DNA of 64,000 bases from Streptosporangium saharense (GTDB lineage: Bacteria > Actinomycetota > Actinomycetes > Streptosporangiales > Streptosporangiaceae): contig NZ_JACHJP010000003.1 in the NCBI RefSeq assembly GCF_014203715.1, positions 186,001 through 250,000 on the forward strand, given 5' to 3'. Shown one piece after another: positions 9,090 through 17,392 of the stretch. The translations under genes and the position numbers were made by a program. The stretch's first letter is position 1; every line of letters starts with the position of its first letter. The notes under the pieces were generated by a model that saw only the letters and a list, made by a program, of their open reading frames with translations, searched no databases and had not been told where the DNA came from.

Positions 9090-10267
9090 CGGCGGTTGAC
9101 AGGGGCCAGACGGCGAGCACCACGGCTGACATGCCCGGACCCGTGGCCGGGGAGTGTTCCCCGGCCACCGGCCGGAGACCGGCGTCCAGGCAGGACCTGG
9201 CGGCCGGACCGGCAGGGGAGGGCCGCCAGACGACCAGGAGGGCCACCGAGGAGGGCCGCTCGGTGGGCGAGGTGCTCCGCTGGAGCCGTGACACGGTCGA
9301 GCCGGTCCTGCGGTCCGCGATCGACACGCTGCCCTCCTCGATGCGGCACATCGCCGGATACCACTTCGGCTGGTGGGACGAGCAGGCCCGGCCGACCAGG
9401 GCCGACAGCGGCAAGGCGATCCGGCCCGCGCTCGTCCTGCTGGCCGCGGAGGCGGTCGGCGCGAGCGCTGCCTCCGCGCTGCCCGCGGCGGTCGCCGTCG
9501 AGCTGGCGCACAACTTCTCCCTCCTGCACGACGACGTGATGGACGGCGACCGGACCCGCAGGCACCGCCCGACGGCCTGGAGCGTCTTCGGGATCAGCCC
9601 GGCGATCCTGGCCGGAGACTCCCTGCTGGCGCTGGCCTACGACGCCCTGTCCGCCGGTGGGCACCCGACGGCCCAGGAGGCGACCCGTGTCTTCGGGGCC
9701 GCGATCCAGGACCTGCTCGAAGGCCAGAACGCGGACGTGGCCTTCGAGGGGCGTCAGGACGTCGAGCTGGCCGAGTGCCTGGCCATGGTGGCGGGCAAGA
9801 CGGGCGCCCTGCTGGGATGCTCCTGCGCGCTCGGCGCCCTGCTCGGCGGCGGCACCCCGGAGCAGGTCGAACGGCTGCGCGCCTTCGGTGCCGATCTGGG
9901 GCTGGCCTTCCAACTGGTCGACGACCTGCTGGGCATCTGGGGCGACCCCGAGGTGACCGGCAAACCGGTCTACTCTGATCTGCGCAGCCGCAAGAAGTCC
10001 CTGCCCGTGGTGGCCGCGCTCGCCTCCCAGACTCCCGCCGGGCGTGAGCTGGCGGGTCTCTACCACCGGGAGCACCCGCTGAGCGATGCCGACCTGGCCC
10101 ACGCCGCCGACCTCGTCGAGGCCGCGGGCGGCCGGGCCTGGAGCCAGGAACGGGCCGACGAACTGCTGACCGGCGCGCTGCGCCACCTGCGCGAGGCCGA
10201 CCCCGCCCCCAGGGCCGCCGCCGAGCTGAGGGCACTCGCCCGGCTTGTCACCCGTCGCGACCGCTGA
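9086..10267 (+). CDS. Polyprenyl diphosphate synthase with disordered N-terminal extension, probable encapsulin cargo
   Basis: Trans-isoprenyl diphosphate synthase that elongates allylic diphosphates with IPP. The first Asp-rich motif D149-D-V-M-D153 is followed by D-R-T-R-R, and the second reads F-Q-L-V-D279-D-L-L-G-I-W-G-D, so both metal sites are intact. Chain length (C15 or C20) cannot be fixed by eye. Residues 1 to about 60 are low complexity, rich in Ala, Gly, Pro, Thr and Arg, and lie outside the conserved fold. Disordered N-terminal extensions are the known loading signals of family 2 encapsulin cargo, and polyprenyl transferases are a described family 2B cargo class. Position 272 nt downstream of the shell gene fits this role. 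It has a GAGGG Shine-Dalgarno about 9 nt before ATG 9086. The total of 393 aa is longer than the usual ~330. Confidence 0.9.
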   Translation: MTAVDRGQTASTTADMPGPVAGECSPATGRRPASRQDLAAGPAGEGRQTTRRATEEGRSVGEVLRWSRDTVEPVLRSAIDTLPSSMRHIAGYHFGWWDEQARPTRADSGKAIRPALVLLAAEAVGASAASALPAAVAVELAHNFSLLHDDVMDGDRTRRHRPTAWSVFGISPAILAGDSLLALAYDALSAGGHPTAQEATRVFGAAIQDLLEGQNADVAFEGRQDVELAECLAMVAGKTGALLGCSCALGALLGGGTPEQVERLRAFGADLGLAFQLVDDLLGIWGDPEVTGKPVYSDLRSRKKSLPVVAALASQTPAGRELAGLYHREHPLSDADLAHAADLVEAAGGRAWSQERADELLTGALRHLREADPAPRAAAELRALARLVTRRDR

Positions 10268-10276
10268 CCCGTTCGG

Positions 10277-10314
10277 GGCATACCGCTGGATGATGGTCAA
10301 GTGCGGGGTATGCC
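10277..10314 (+). promoter_or_regulatory. Inverted repeat GGCATACC / GGTATGCC
   Basis: Perfect 8-bp arms at 10277-10284 and 10307-10314 separated by 22 nt, immediately after the polyprenyl synthase and 73 nt before the ATPase gene. It may be a weak terminator or a regulator site for the ATPase gene. Confidence 0.35.
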
Positions 10315-10386
10315 TGCCTTGACCGCCGATGGCAACCTGATCGCAAGTTCGTTGTCGACTGGCTCGGATCAGATTGGATCGGCGTC

Positions 10387-11379
10387 GTGAGGGTGGCATT
10401 CGTCGGTAAGGGCGGCAGTGGGAAGACGACCGTGTCGGCGCTGTTCGCGCGCTATGTGGCGAGCCGGGGGCTGCCGGTCGTGGCGATCGACGCCGACATC
10501 AACCAGCACCTGGGCATGGTGCTGGGGATGGAGGATCAGGCGCTTCCCCGCCCGATGGGCTCGCACCTGACGGAGATCAAGGAGTGGTTGCGGGGCGACA
10601 ACCCGCGCATCTCCTCGGCCGCCGCGATGGTCAAGACCACCCCACCAGGCTGGGGCTCGCGGCTGCTGGACCTGCCGCCCGCCGCCGTCACCGGCCTCCC
10701 CACGACGGACCCGATCCATGAGGAGTTCGCGGTGGCGGCGCCGTACGGGCCGTGGCTGATGGCGACGGGGCCGTTCGGTGAGTCCGATCTGGGGGTGGCG
10801 TGTTACCACTCCAAGGTGGGGGCGGTCGAGCTGTATTTGAACCATCTGGTGGACGGGCCGGGGCAGTACGTGGTGGTGGACATGACGGCCGGGGCCGACT
10901 CCTTCGCCTCGGGGTTGTTCACCCGGTTCGACCTGACGTTCCTGGTGGCCGAGCCGACCCGCCAGGGGGTGGGGGTGTATCGGCAGTATCGGGAGTACGC
11001 CGCCGACTACGGGGTGGCGGTCGCGGTGGTCGGCAACAAGGTGCAAAGCCCCCAGGACGTGGCGTTCCTGCGCGAGCACGTGGGCTCGGACCTGCTGGTG
11101 TGCCTGGGGCACTCGGGTGTGGTGCGCGGGATGGAGCAGGGCCGGCCGTTCGGGCTGGAGGACCTGGAGCCGGAGGTCTCCTCCGGCCTTGGGACACTGC
11201 TGGAGGCGGTGGACGGCCGGGAGAAGGACTGGGAGCGCTTCGGCCGTCAGACGGTGGAGTTCCATCTGCGCAACGCGCGGGCCTGGGCGAACCGGGCCAC
11301 GGGAGAGGATCTGGCGGCCCAGATCGACCCCGACTTCGTCTTCGGACCCCAGATCACGGCCGCGGGCTCCCCGGCCTGA
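10387..11379 (+). CDS. CooC/MinD-type P-loop ATPase of unknown role
   Basis: A SIMIBI-class ATPase with a deviant Walker A G-K-G-G-S-G-K-T-T (residues 7-15), a switch I-like A-I-D-A-D-I-N segment and a Walker B-like strand V-V-V-D-M-T-A-G-A-D. This resembles CooC, MinD and related maturation or partition ATPases. I see no CxC metal-binding pair as in CooC, and no nickel or carbon monoxide dehydrogenase genes nearby. The 330-aa length includes a family-specific C-terminal extension (EKDWERFGRQTVEFHLRNAR). The start is GTG 10387 without a strong Shine-Dalgarno. Co-function with the encapsulin locus is possible by proximity only; the inverted repeat at 10277-10314 separates them. Confidence 0.85.
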   Translation: MRVAFVGKGGSGKTTVSALFARYVASRGLPVVAIDADINQHLGMVLGMEDQALPRPMGSHLTEIKEWLRGDNPRISSAAAMVKTTPPGWGSRLLDLPPAAVTGLPTTDPIHEEFAVAAPYGPWLMATGPFGESDLGVACYHSKVGAVELYLNHLVDGPGQYVVVDMTAGADSFASGLFTRFDLTFLVAEPTRQGVGVYRQYREYAADYGVAVAVVGNKVQSPQDVAFLREHVGSDLLVCLGHSGVVRGMEQGRPFGLEDLEPEVSSGLGTLLEAVDGREKDWERFGRQTVEFHLRNARAWANRATGEDLAAQIDPDFVFGPQITAAGSPA

Positions 11380-11413
11380 CCGGCCTCTCTCCCGGGGCGC
11401 CGCGGGCGCGGTG

Positions 11414-12220
11414 TCAGGGCTTCCTGCCCACGCCGCACACGATCAGCGACTCCGAGGGGTCGTCGTAGATCGGGAAGTCGTCGGGGCGCCACTCGGGCAG
11501 CCAGACGAGCCCCGGCCTGACCAGGTCGAACCCGTCGAACAACCGCCGGATGTCAGTCCGCGACCGCAGGACGAGCGGTGAGCTGGCCCGCTTGTAGACC
11601 TCCGTGCCCTTCCTCGCGGCCTCCAAGCGGTCGTCGTGGGTGCCGTGGGAGAGGACCAGATAGCTTCCCGAGGGCAGGGCGTCCCTGAGCGTGGCGACGA
11701 TGCGCCGGGGGTCGTCGGCCTCGGTGATGAAGTGCATGATGGCCACCAGGAGCAGGGCCACGGGCTTCGAGGGGTCCAGGTGGTCGCGGATCTCGGGGGA
11801 TTCCAGGATCTCCTCGGGCCGCCGCAGGTCGCCGGAGACGACCCTGACCTCTCCCTTCGCCCCCCGCAGGAGGGCCCTGGCGTGCGCCAGGACGATCGGG
11901 TCGTGGTCGACGTAGGCGACCCGGGCTTCCGGGTTGATCTCCTGCGCGACCTCGTGGACGTTGCCCTGGGTGGGCAGTCCGGTGCCGATGTCGAGGAACT
12001 GGTCGATGCCCTCGCGGGCGAGGAACCTGACGGCCCTGCCGAGGAAGGCGCGGTTCTCCTTGGCGGCGGTGCGCACCTGGGGAACGGAGGCGAGGATCTC
12101 CTCGGCGGCGAGACGGTCGGCGGGGAAGTTGTCCTTCCCGCCAAGGTAGTAGTCGTACAACCTGGCGACGCTTGGAGTGTTGACGTCGATCCCGCGTTGC
12201 GTCCACTCTTCGTCGGCCAC
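11414..12220 (-). CDS. SAM-dependent methyltransferase, actinobacterial DUF574 (Methyltransf_19) type
   Basis: About 268 aa. It starts with the family hallmark N-T-P-S-V-A-R-L-Y-D-Y-Y-L-G-G-K-D-N-F, then a SAM-binding motif F-L-D-I-G-T-G-L-P-T and an acidic residue after beta2 (V-D-H-D-P). This family is widely expanded in actinomycetes and mostly uncharacterised, so the substrate is unknown. I prefer GTG 12220 because GGAGG lies six bases upstream. The alternative GTG 12226 would abut that Shine-Dalgarno directly. The gene converges with the ATPase gene (34 nt). Confidence 0.9.
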   Translation of the reverse strand: MADEEWTQRGIDVNTPSVARLYDYYLGGKDNFPADRLAAEEILASVPQVRTAAKENRAFLGRAVRFLAREGIDQFLDIGTGLPTQGNVHEVAQEINPEARVAYVDHDPIVLAHARALLRGAKGEVRVVSGDLRRPEEILESPEIRDHLDPSKPVALLLVAIMHFITEADDPRRIVATLRDALPSGSYLVLSHGTHDDRLEAARKGTEVYKRASSPLVLRSRTDIRRLFDGFDLVRPGLVWLPEWRPDDFPIYDDPSESLIVCGVGRKP

Positions 12221-12413
12221 GTTCACCCTCCGCCTGGACAGTCGTGAAGATCTCTAGCCTGAGCGTAATGCCCAATGTGTAGTCATAGGCAATATTTTCA
12301 GCAGCAAGCATTACCGGACTTGCGTCCGCCGTACCTGGGAAGATGTGGGAGCGCTACCACGACGGTGTCGCGGCGGGGTCGCGCCGGAGGTGTCGTCCTG
12401 ACGCGAAAAAGGG

Positions 12414-12443
12414 GCGGAAGCCCGGGGTGTCCCGGGCTTCCGC
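12414..12443 (-). terminator. Intrinsic terminator of the secreted-protein gene 12505-13248
   Basis: On the minus strand GCGGAAGCCCGGG, ACAC loop, CCCGGGCTTCCGC form a perfect 13-bp stem, followed by CCC and a run of five Ts. It starts 61 nt after the stop codon of the upstream gene. This is one of the most canonical terminators in the window. Confidence 0.85.
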
Positions 12444-12504
12444 GCCATCACACGGGGCCGCCCGAAGGGGGCGGGCGCCGCCTGTGACCGGAGACCTCGC
12501 AGGG

Positions 12505-13248
12505 TCAGCGGTGCCAGCCTCCGCCCCAGACGCGGACGCGGACCGAACGGCTGGTGCTGTCGTCGAGCCTGCGGTCGCCCTCGAAGACGGCGCGGTACTC
12601 ACCGTCGCGGGTGGCGCGGGCCTTGGTGCGGAACTGGCCACGCCAGCCGGTGTCGGTCGAGGCGACCCACTTCCAGGCGCTGGAGCCGCGCGTGCGGAAG
12701 TAGATCCCGACCTCCTCGTTGCGCACGCCCGCCCAGTGGCGGCGGTCGCGGACCTCAAGGCGGCCGGTGAAGTAGACCGAGCGGCCCTTGCGGACCGCGG
12801 TGGGGCTGACGCGGAAGCTGGCGATGCGCGTCTCGGCCTTCCTGGCCTGCTCGTGCTTGACGGAGAAGTTCACCTGGTCGGTGAGCTTCTTGCCGTCCTT
12901 GTCGTAGGCGTCGGCGATGGCGAGCCAGCGGCCCTCGATGTCATCGCTGTCGAAGCGCGTGCTGAAGCGCCACAGGTCGCCCTCGTGGAAGAGCTTGGCC
13001 TCGGGCGCGTCCTGCGCGGCGAGGGTGTTGACGGCGGGCCTGAGGCGGAGCTCGACGCGGGTCGCCTCCGTCGTGCGGACCTCGACCGTGACGTTCGTGT
13101 CGTGGCCCTCGGTCACCACGACGGGGTTGGGGTTCACGCTGTCGATGTGCACGCTGAGGGACGCACGCTGGGCGGAGGCCGGGCTCGCGCCCAGCAGGAG
13201 GGAGCCGCCCAGGGCTGCGGACAGTAGACCGACGGTGATTCGTTTCAT
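12505..13248 (-). CDS. Secreted protein with Ig-like beta-sandwich character, unknown function
   Basis: About 247 aa with a clear Sec signal peptide (MKRITVGLLSAALGG..., cleavage near ASPASA-Q). The mature part is rich in beta-prone alternating patterns (VTVEVRTTEATRVELRLRP, SVYFTGRLEVRD, GEYRAVFEGD), suggesting two or three immunoglobulin-like domains of the kind that ends in an R-x-V-R-V strand. No catalytic motif and no membrane or LPxTG anchor is visible. The start is ATG 13248, where the signal peptide begins and AAAAGGAA precedes; the frame is open upstream without a sensible N-terminus. It is the first gene before the terminator at 12414-12443. Confidence 0.8.
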   Translation of the reverse strand: MKRITVGLLSAALGGSLLLGASPASAQRASLSVHIDSVNPNPVVVTEGHDTNVTVEVRTTEATRVELRLRPAVNTLAAQDAPEAKLFHEGDLWRFSTRFDSDDIEGRWLAIADAYDKDGKKLTDQVNFSVKHEQARKAETRIASFRVSPTAVRKGRSVYFTGRLEVRDRRHWAGVRNEEVGIYFRTRGSSAWKWVASTDTGWRGQFRTKARATRDGEYRAVFEGDRRLDDSTSRSVRVRVWGGGWHR

Positions 13249-13489
13249 GAAGACGTTTCCTTTTCCCCGTTGCCGAAAACGATCAGGGGCGATCGCTTCC
13301 ACCTCTATAAGACAGGCTGCTAGGTGCAAAAGTTGCTACAAATCTTGAAAAAGCCCGAAGAAAGTTGCCTCGGAGTAACGTTTGTCGGTAAACCCGCAGG
13401 TCAAGGCGATGAAGGTAAGTCGTCCCTTTCTTCGACCTCGAAGTAAATCTTGTCCGATTTGTCGGGAATAGGCGTGTTTGGGGTTTTTG

Positions 13490-13525
13490 TCCGTGATGGA
13501 GTACGGCCCGGCGGGGGATCACGGA
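13490..13525 (+). promoter_or_regulatory. Inverted repeat TCCGTGAT / ATCACGGA before the ABC-F gene
   Basis: Perfect 8-bp arms (13490-13497 and 13518-13525) around a G/C-rich 20-nt loop end 13 nt before the ABC-F start. A 10-codon ORF (ATG 13495-TAG 13527) overlaps it. TAGCGT (13526-13531) lies 7 nt before ATG 13539 and may be a -10 box. Antibiotic-resistance ABC-F genes are often controlled by leader attenuation, so this deserves a look, but no ribosome binding site for the short ORF is seen. Confidence 0.4.
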
Positions 13526-13538
13526 TAGCGTTTCCCCC

Positions 13539-15176
13539 ATGAGCGCCACGATCGTCGCCAAGGATCTCGCCGCGGGGCACGGCGACCGCGAACTGTTCTC
13601 CGGCCTGGATCTGGTCGTCGCCCCCGGCGACGTGGTCGGCCTGGTCGGGGTGAACGGCGCGGGCAAGTCAACGTTGATGCGCATCCTGGCCGGGACGCTG
13701 CCCCCCGAGCACGGGTCGGTACGGCTCAGCCCGCCGACCGCCGTGGTCGGCTACCTCCCGCAGGAGCGTGAGCGCAGGCAGGACGAGACGGTCGCGACGT
13801 TCCTGGCCAGGCGCACCGGGGTCGCCCAGGCACAGCGCGACCTGGACGCCGCGACCGAGGGGCTGGTCGAGGGGCGTCCCGGCGCCGACGACGACTACGC
13901 CGTGAGCCTGGAGCGCTGGCTCACGCTCGGCGGCGCCGACCTTGAGGAACGCGCGCGGGAGGTCGTCGCCGAGGTGGGCCTCGAAGCCGGGCTCGACCGG
14001 CCGATGACGGCGCTGTCCGGCGGCCAGGCGGCTCGGGCGGGGATGGCCTCGCTGCTGCTCAGCCGCTATGACGTCTTCCTGCTGGACGAGCCGACCAACG
14101 ACCTCGACCTGGACGGTCTCGAACGGCTCGAACGCTTCGTGACGGGGCTGCGCGCGGGCACGGTCCTGGTCAGCCACGACCGCGAGTTCCTGGCCAGGAC
14201 CGTGAACCGGGTCGTGGAGATCGACCTGCCCCAGCGGCGGATCCGCTCTTACGGCGGCGGCTACGAGGCCTACCTCGCCGAACGTGAGCTCGACAGGCAG
14301 CACGCCCGCGACGAGTACGAGGAGTACGCGAACACGCTCAGCTCGCTCAGGCAGCGGGCCGGGATGCAGCGCGCCTGGATGGAGAAGGGCGTCAAGAACG
14401 CCCGGCGCAAGGCGCAGGACAACGACAAGATCGGCAGGAACTTCCGTACCGAGGCGACGGAGAAGCAGGCCGCCAAGGCCAGGCAGACCGAGCGGATGAT
14501 CGAACGGCTCGACGAGGTCGAGGAGCCCCGCAAGGAGTGGGAGCTGCGGATGCAGATCGCGGTCGCGCCCAGGGCGGGAGCGGTCGTGGCGACCCTGCGC
14601 GGCGCGGTGGTACGGCGCGGCCCCTTCACCCTCGGGCCGGTGGACCTGCAGATCGGCTGGGCCGAGCGGGTGGCGATCACCGGGGCCAACGGCTCCGGCA
14701 AGTCCACGCTGCTGGCCGCCATGCTCGGCCGGATCCCGCCGGACGAGGGCGACGCCTCACTCGGCCCCGGCGTGGTCGTCGGTGAGATCGACCAGGCGCG
14801 CGGCCTGTTCCTGGGGGAGGAGCCCCTGGCGGACGCCTTCGCGGCGGCGGCCGACGGGATGACCCCGGCGGACGTGCGGACGCTGCTGGCCAAGTTCGGC
14901 CTGCGCGCGGCCCACGTGACGCGTACGGGCGCGACCCTGTCACCCGGGGAGCGAACCAGGGCCGCGCTCGCGTTGCTGCAGGCCAGAGGGGTCAACCTGC
15001 TCGTTCTCGACGAGCCGACCAACCACCTGGACCTGGCGGCGATCGAGCAGCTTGAGTCCGCGCTCGCCTCCTACCCCGGCACGCTCCTGCTGGTCACCCA
15101 CGACCGCCGGATGCTCGGCGCCGTGCGCACCACCAGGCACCTGCACGTCACCGAGGGCCGGGTGACCGAACGCTGA
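13539..15176 (+). CDS. ABC-F family ATPase (ribosome-associated)
   Basis: 545 aa with two ATP-binding cassettes and no membrane domain. Walker A motifs are G-V-N-G-A-G-K-S-T (near residue 31) and G-A-N-G-S-G-K-S-T (near 385). ABC signatures are L-S-G-G-Q-A-A-R-A and L-S-P-G-E-R-T-R-A, and Walker B motifs end in L-L-D-E-P-T-N-D-L-D and V-L-D-E-P-T-N-H-L-D. The charged helical linker between cassettes (about 250-330, rich in Arg, Lys, Glu) corresponds to the P-site tRNA interaction motif. ABC-F proteins act on the ribosome, either as translation factors or to protect against antibiotics; the second role cannot be proven here. No Shine-Dalgarno is visible before ATG 13539. Confidence 0.92.
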   Translation: MSATIVAKDLAAGHGDRELFSGLDLVVAPGDVVGLVGVNGAGKSTLMRILAGTLPPEHGSVRLSPPTAVVGYLPQERERRQDETVATFLARRTGVAQAQRDLDAATEGLVEGRPGADDDYAVSLERWLTLGGADLEERAREVVAEVGLEAGLDRPMTALSGGQAARAGMASLLLSRYDVFLLDEPTNDLDLDGLERLERFVTGLRAGTVLVSHDREFLARTVNRVVEIDLPQRRIRSYGGGYEAYLAERELDRQHARDEYEEYANTLSSLRQRAGMQRAWMEKGVKNARRKAQDNDKIGRNFRTEATEKQAAKARQTERMIERLDEVEEPRKEWELRMQIAVAPRAGAVVATLRGAVVRRGPFTLGPVDLQIGWAERVAITGANGSGKSTLLAAMLGRIPPDEGDASLGPGVVVGEIDQARGLFLGEEPLADAFAAAADGMTPADVRTLLAKFGLRAAHVTRTGATLSPGERTRAALALLQARGVNLLVLDEPTNHLDLAAIEQLESALASYPGTLLLVTHDRRMLGAVRTTRHLHVTEGRVTER

Positions 15177-15183
15177 GGGCCGC

Positions 15184-15666
15184 TCACTTCGACAGGTAGA
15201 CGACCTTCCAGGTGCCGCCGTAGACGCAGTTGAGCGAGGGCTTGGCGGCCTTGGCCTCGGAGCAGACCTTGGTCTCGATCTCGTAGACGTTCTTGTCGGT
15301 GAACGTGAAGGACTTGGGCGTGCCGTAGGTGCAGTTGCGGATCCCGCGCTGCTTGAAGGGCAGGTTGCCGTCGGCGGTCCGGTAGGTGATCCGGAAGACC
15401 ACCCAGCCGCAGGAGGCGTCCTTGGTCCTGTCGTGGACCTTGCCGGTGACGCGGGCCTTCGCGGCGACCGGGAGGTCCGCGTGGTCCTCGCCCGAGACGG
15501 TCAGGGAACCGGCGGCCCGGGCCCGGTGCCCGGCGGAGTCGTAGGGACCCCAGGCGGTGGCGGCGGTCTCCTGGGAGACGGTCGCGGCGCTCGCGACGGC
15601 GGGGGCGGCGAAAAGAGCGAGGGCGGTGGCGGCGGCGAGACCGGCGAAGGCCCGGGTGATCGTCAT
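15184..15666 (-). CDS. Small secreted protein with four cysteines
   Basis: 160 aa with a Sec signal peptide (MTITRAFAGLAAATALALFAAPAVASA-A). The mature domain has four cysteines (DASCGW, IRNCTY, TKVCSE, SLNCVY), likely two disulphides, and beta-rich segments. I do not recognise the family; similar small secreted proteins are common in streptomycetes. It converges with the ABC-F gene, 7 nt apart, and is divergent from ppgK. Confidence 0.8.
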   Translation of the reverse strand: MTITRAFAGLAAATALALFAAPAVASAATVSQETAATAWGPYDSAGHRARAAGSLTVSGEDHADLPVAAKARVTGKVHDRTKDASCGWVVFRITYRTADGNLPFKQRGIRNCTYGTPKSFTFTDKNVYEIETKVCSEAKAAKPSLNCVYGGTWKVVYLSK

Positions 15667-15795
15667 CGGAGCGATCCTTTCCTGCGGTGGTGTCCACAGT
15701 TTCGGCCGGGCCGCTTTCAAACCGGTTGACCGCCCACTGCAAGCGAGTATCAGGGACGTGCCGGGGGGAAGAGCCCGGAACAGGAGGAGGTCGTC

Positions 15796-16530
<735 letters not shown>

Positions 16531-16662
16531 ATAGCCGTTGAAGATCCACAACAGTGTCATATGCCGGAAAGGCCGCGAAGATTTGGATCTTCCTTTGACG
16601 GACACGCCCTCTGGCCTGGGTAGGTAGCGGGAGTTGGCAAGATCGCATCTGCTGGGGGAGAC

Positions 16663-17232
16663 GTGTTGCAGTCGACTTGCGTGCTGGCCCGCTGGGTGGT
16701 GGTCGCCGGGATGACCGCCCTCGCGGTCACCGGGACGGCGGGGACGGCCGTGGCGGACGGGGAGGGCGGCGAGGAGGTACGGCTCTCGCCGTACCGCGCC
16801 GGGCCCGGCGCCGACCTCAGGATCACGGCCTACGACTGCCGGGGACCCGCCTACGCCCGGTCGGACGCCTTCCAGAACGAGCCCGAGCTTGAGGAGGACG
16901 ACTCGGGCGTCGCCGTCGGCTGGGCGCAGATCGACTACGGCGCCAGGGGCGGCCCGCACACGGTCGAGGTGGGCTGCCGGGGTGACGGCGGCACCCTCTA
17001 CGGCGAGTTCTACGTCGTGGACGGGTACGGCCGGCGCGGCGGTGGGGGCGGTCTGGGGGGTGGCCTGGCCCTGGCCAGGGGGGCGGCCCGGGCGGTCGAG
17101 AGCTGGGAGACGGCTCCCCGGCACCGGGAACCGGGCTTCACCCCCGGCTGGGAGACGGGCGCGGCCGTGATGATCGCGGGCGCCGGGGCCCTGGCGCTGA
17201 TGCGACGACGCGGCCCGGTGCGACGCGGCTGA
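16663..17232 (+). CDS. Secreted, C-terminally membrane-anchored protein, unknown function
   Basis: 189 aa. An N-terminal signal-like hydrophobic stretch (VVVAGMTALAVTGTAGTAVA) is followed by a small domain beginning V-R-L-S-P-Y-R-A-G-P-G-A-D-L-R-I with two cysteines (YDCRG, VGCRG). After a Gly-rich spacer come a C-terminal hydrophobic segment (AAVMIAGAGALALM) and Arg-rich tail, so the domain is probably displayed outside the cell. I do not recognise it beyond a general resemblance to streptomycete wall/surface proteins. GTG 16663 is preceded by GGGGGAG. A candidate TTGACG (16595) with TAGGTA (16621) is poorly spaced. Confidence 0.75.
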   Translation: MLQSTCVLARWVVVAGMTALAVTGTAGTAVADGEGGEEVRLSPYRAGPGADLRITAYDCRGPAYARSDAFQNEPELEEDDSGVAVGWAQIDYGARGGPHTVEVGCRGDGGTLYGEFYVVDGYGRRGGGGGLGGGLALARGAARAVESWETAPRHREPGFTPGWETGAAVMIAGAGALALMRRRGPVRRG

Positions 17233-17307
17233 GGCCGTACCCGAACAAGACGGGGCTGAGGCCGTACCCGGACAAGGCGAGGCTGGGGCCGTACCGGAAG
17301 ATAGGGG
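17227..17307. repeat. Three 27-nt tandem repeats
   Basis: Units at 17227-17253, 17254-17280 and 17281-17307 share the core GGCTGAGGCCGTACCCG with increasing divergence. The array begins inside the stop region of the preceding gene and ends 85 nt before hrpA. The 27-nt period is a multiple of three, but no plus-strand gene reads through it. Confidence 0.75.
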
Positions 17308-17392
17308 AATATTGGAGTGCGGCGGGGGGCCGCCTCGGGCACGATGGGCGGTTGGTCCGTGCCCCTCGGGCCGAACGTATTCTGGTCGCAGT

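Noticed and set aside
12221..12504. Possible gene in the 284-nt gap upstream of the methyltransferase gene
   Set aside because: The only protein-like frame lacks a start signal; the region holds promoter-type AT-rich sequence and the terminator at 12414-12443.
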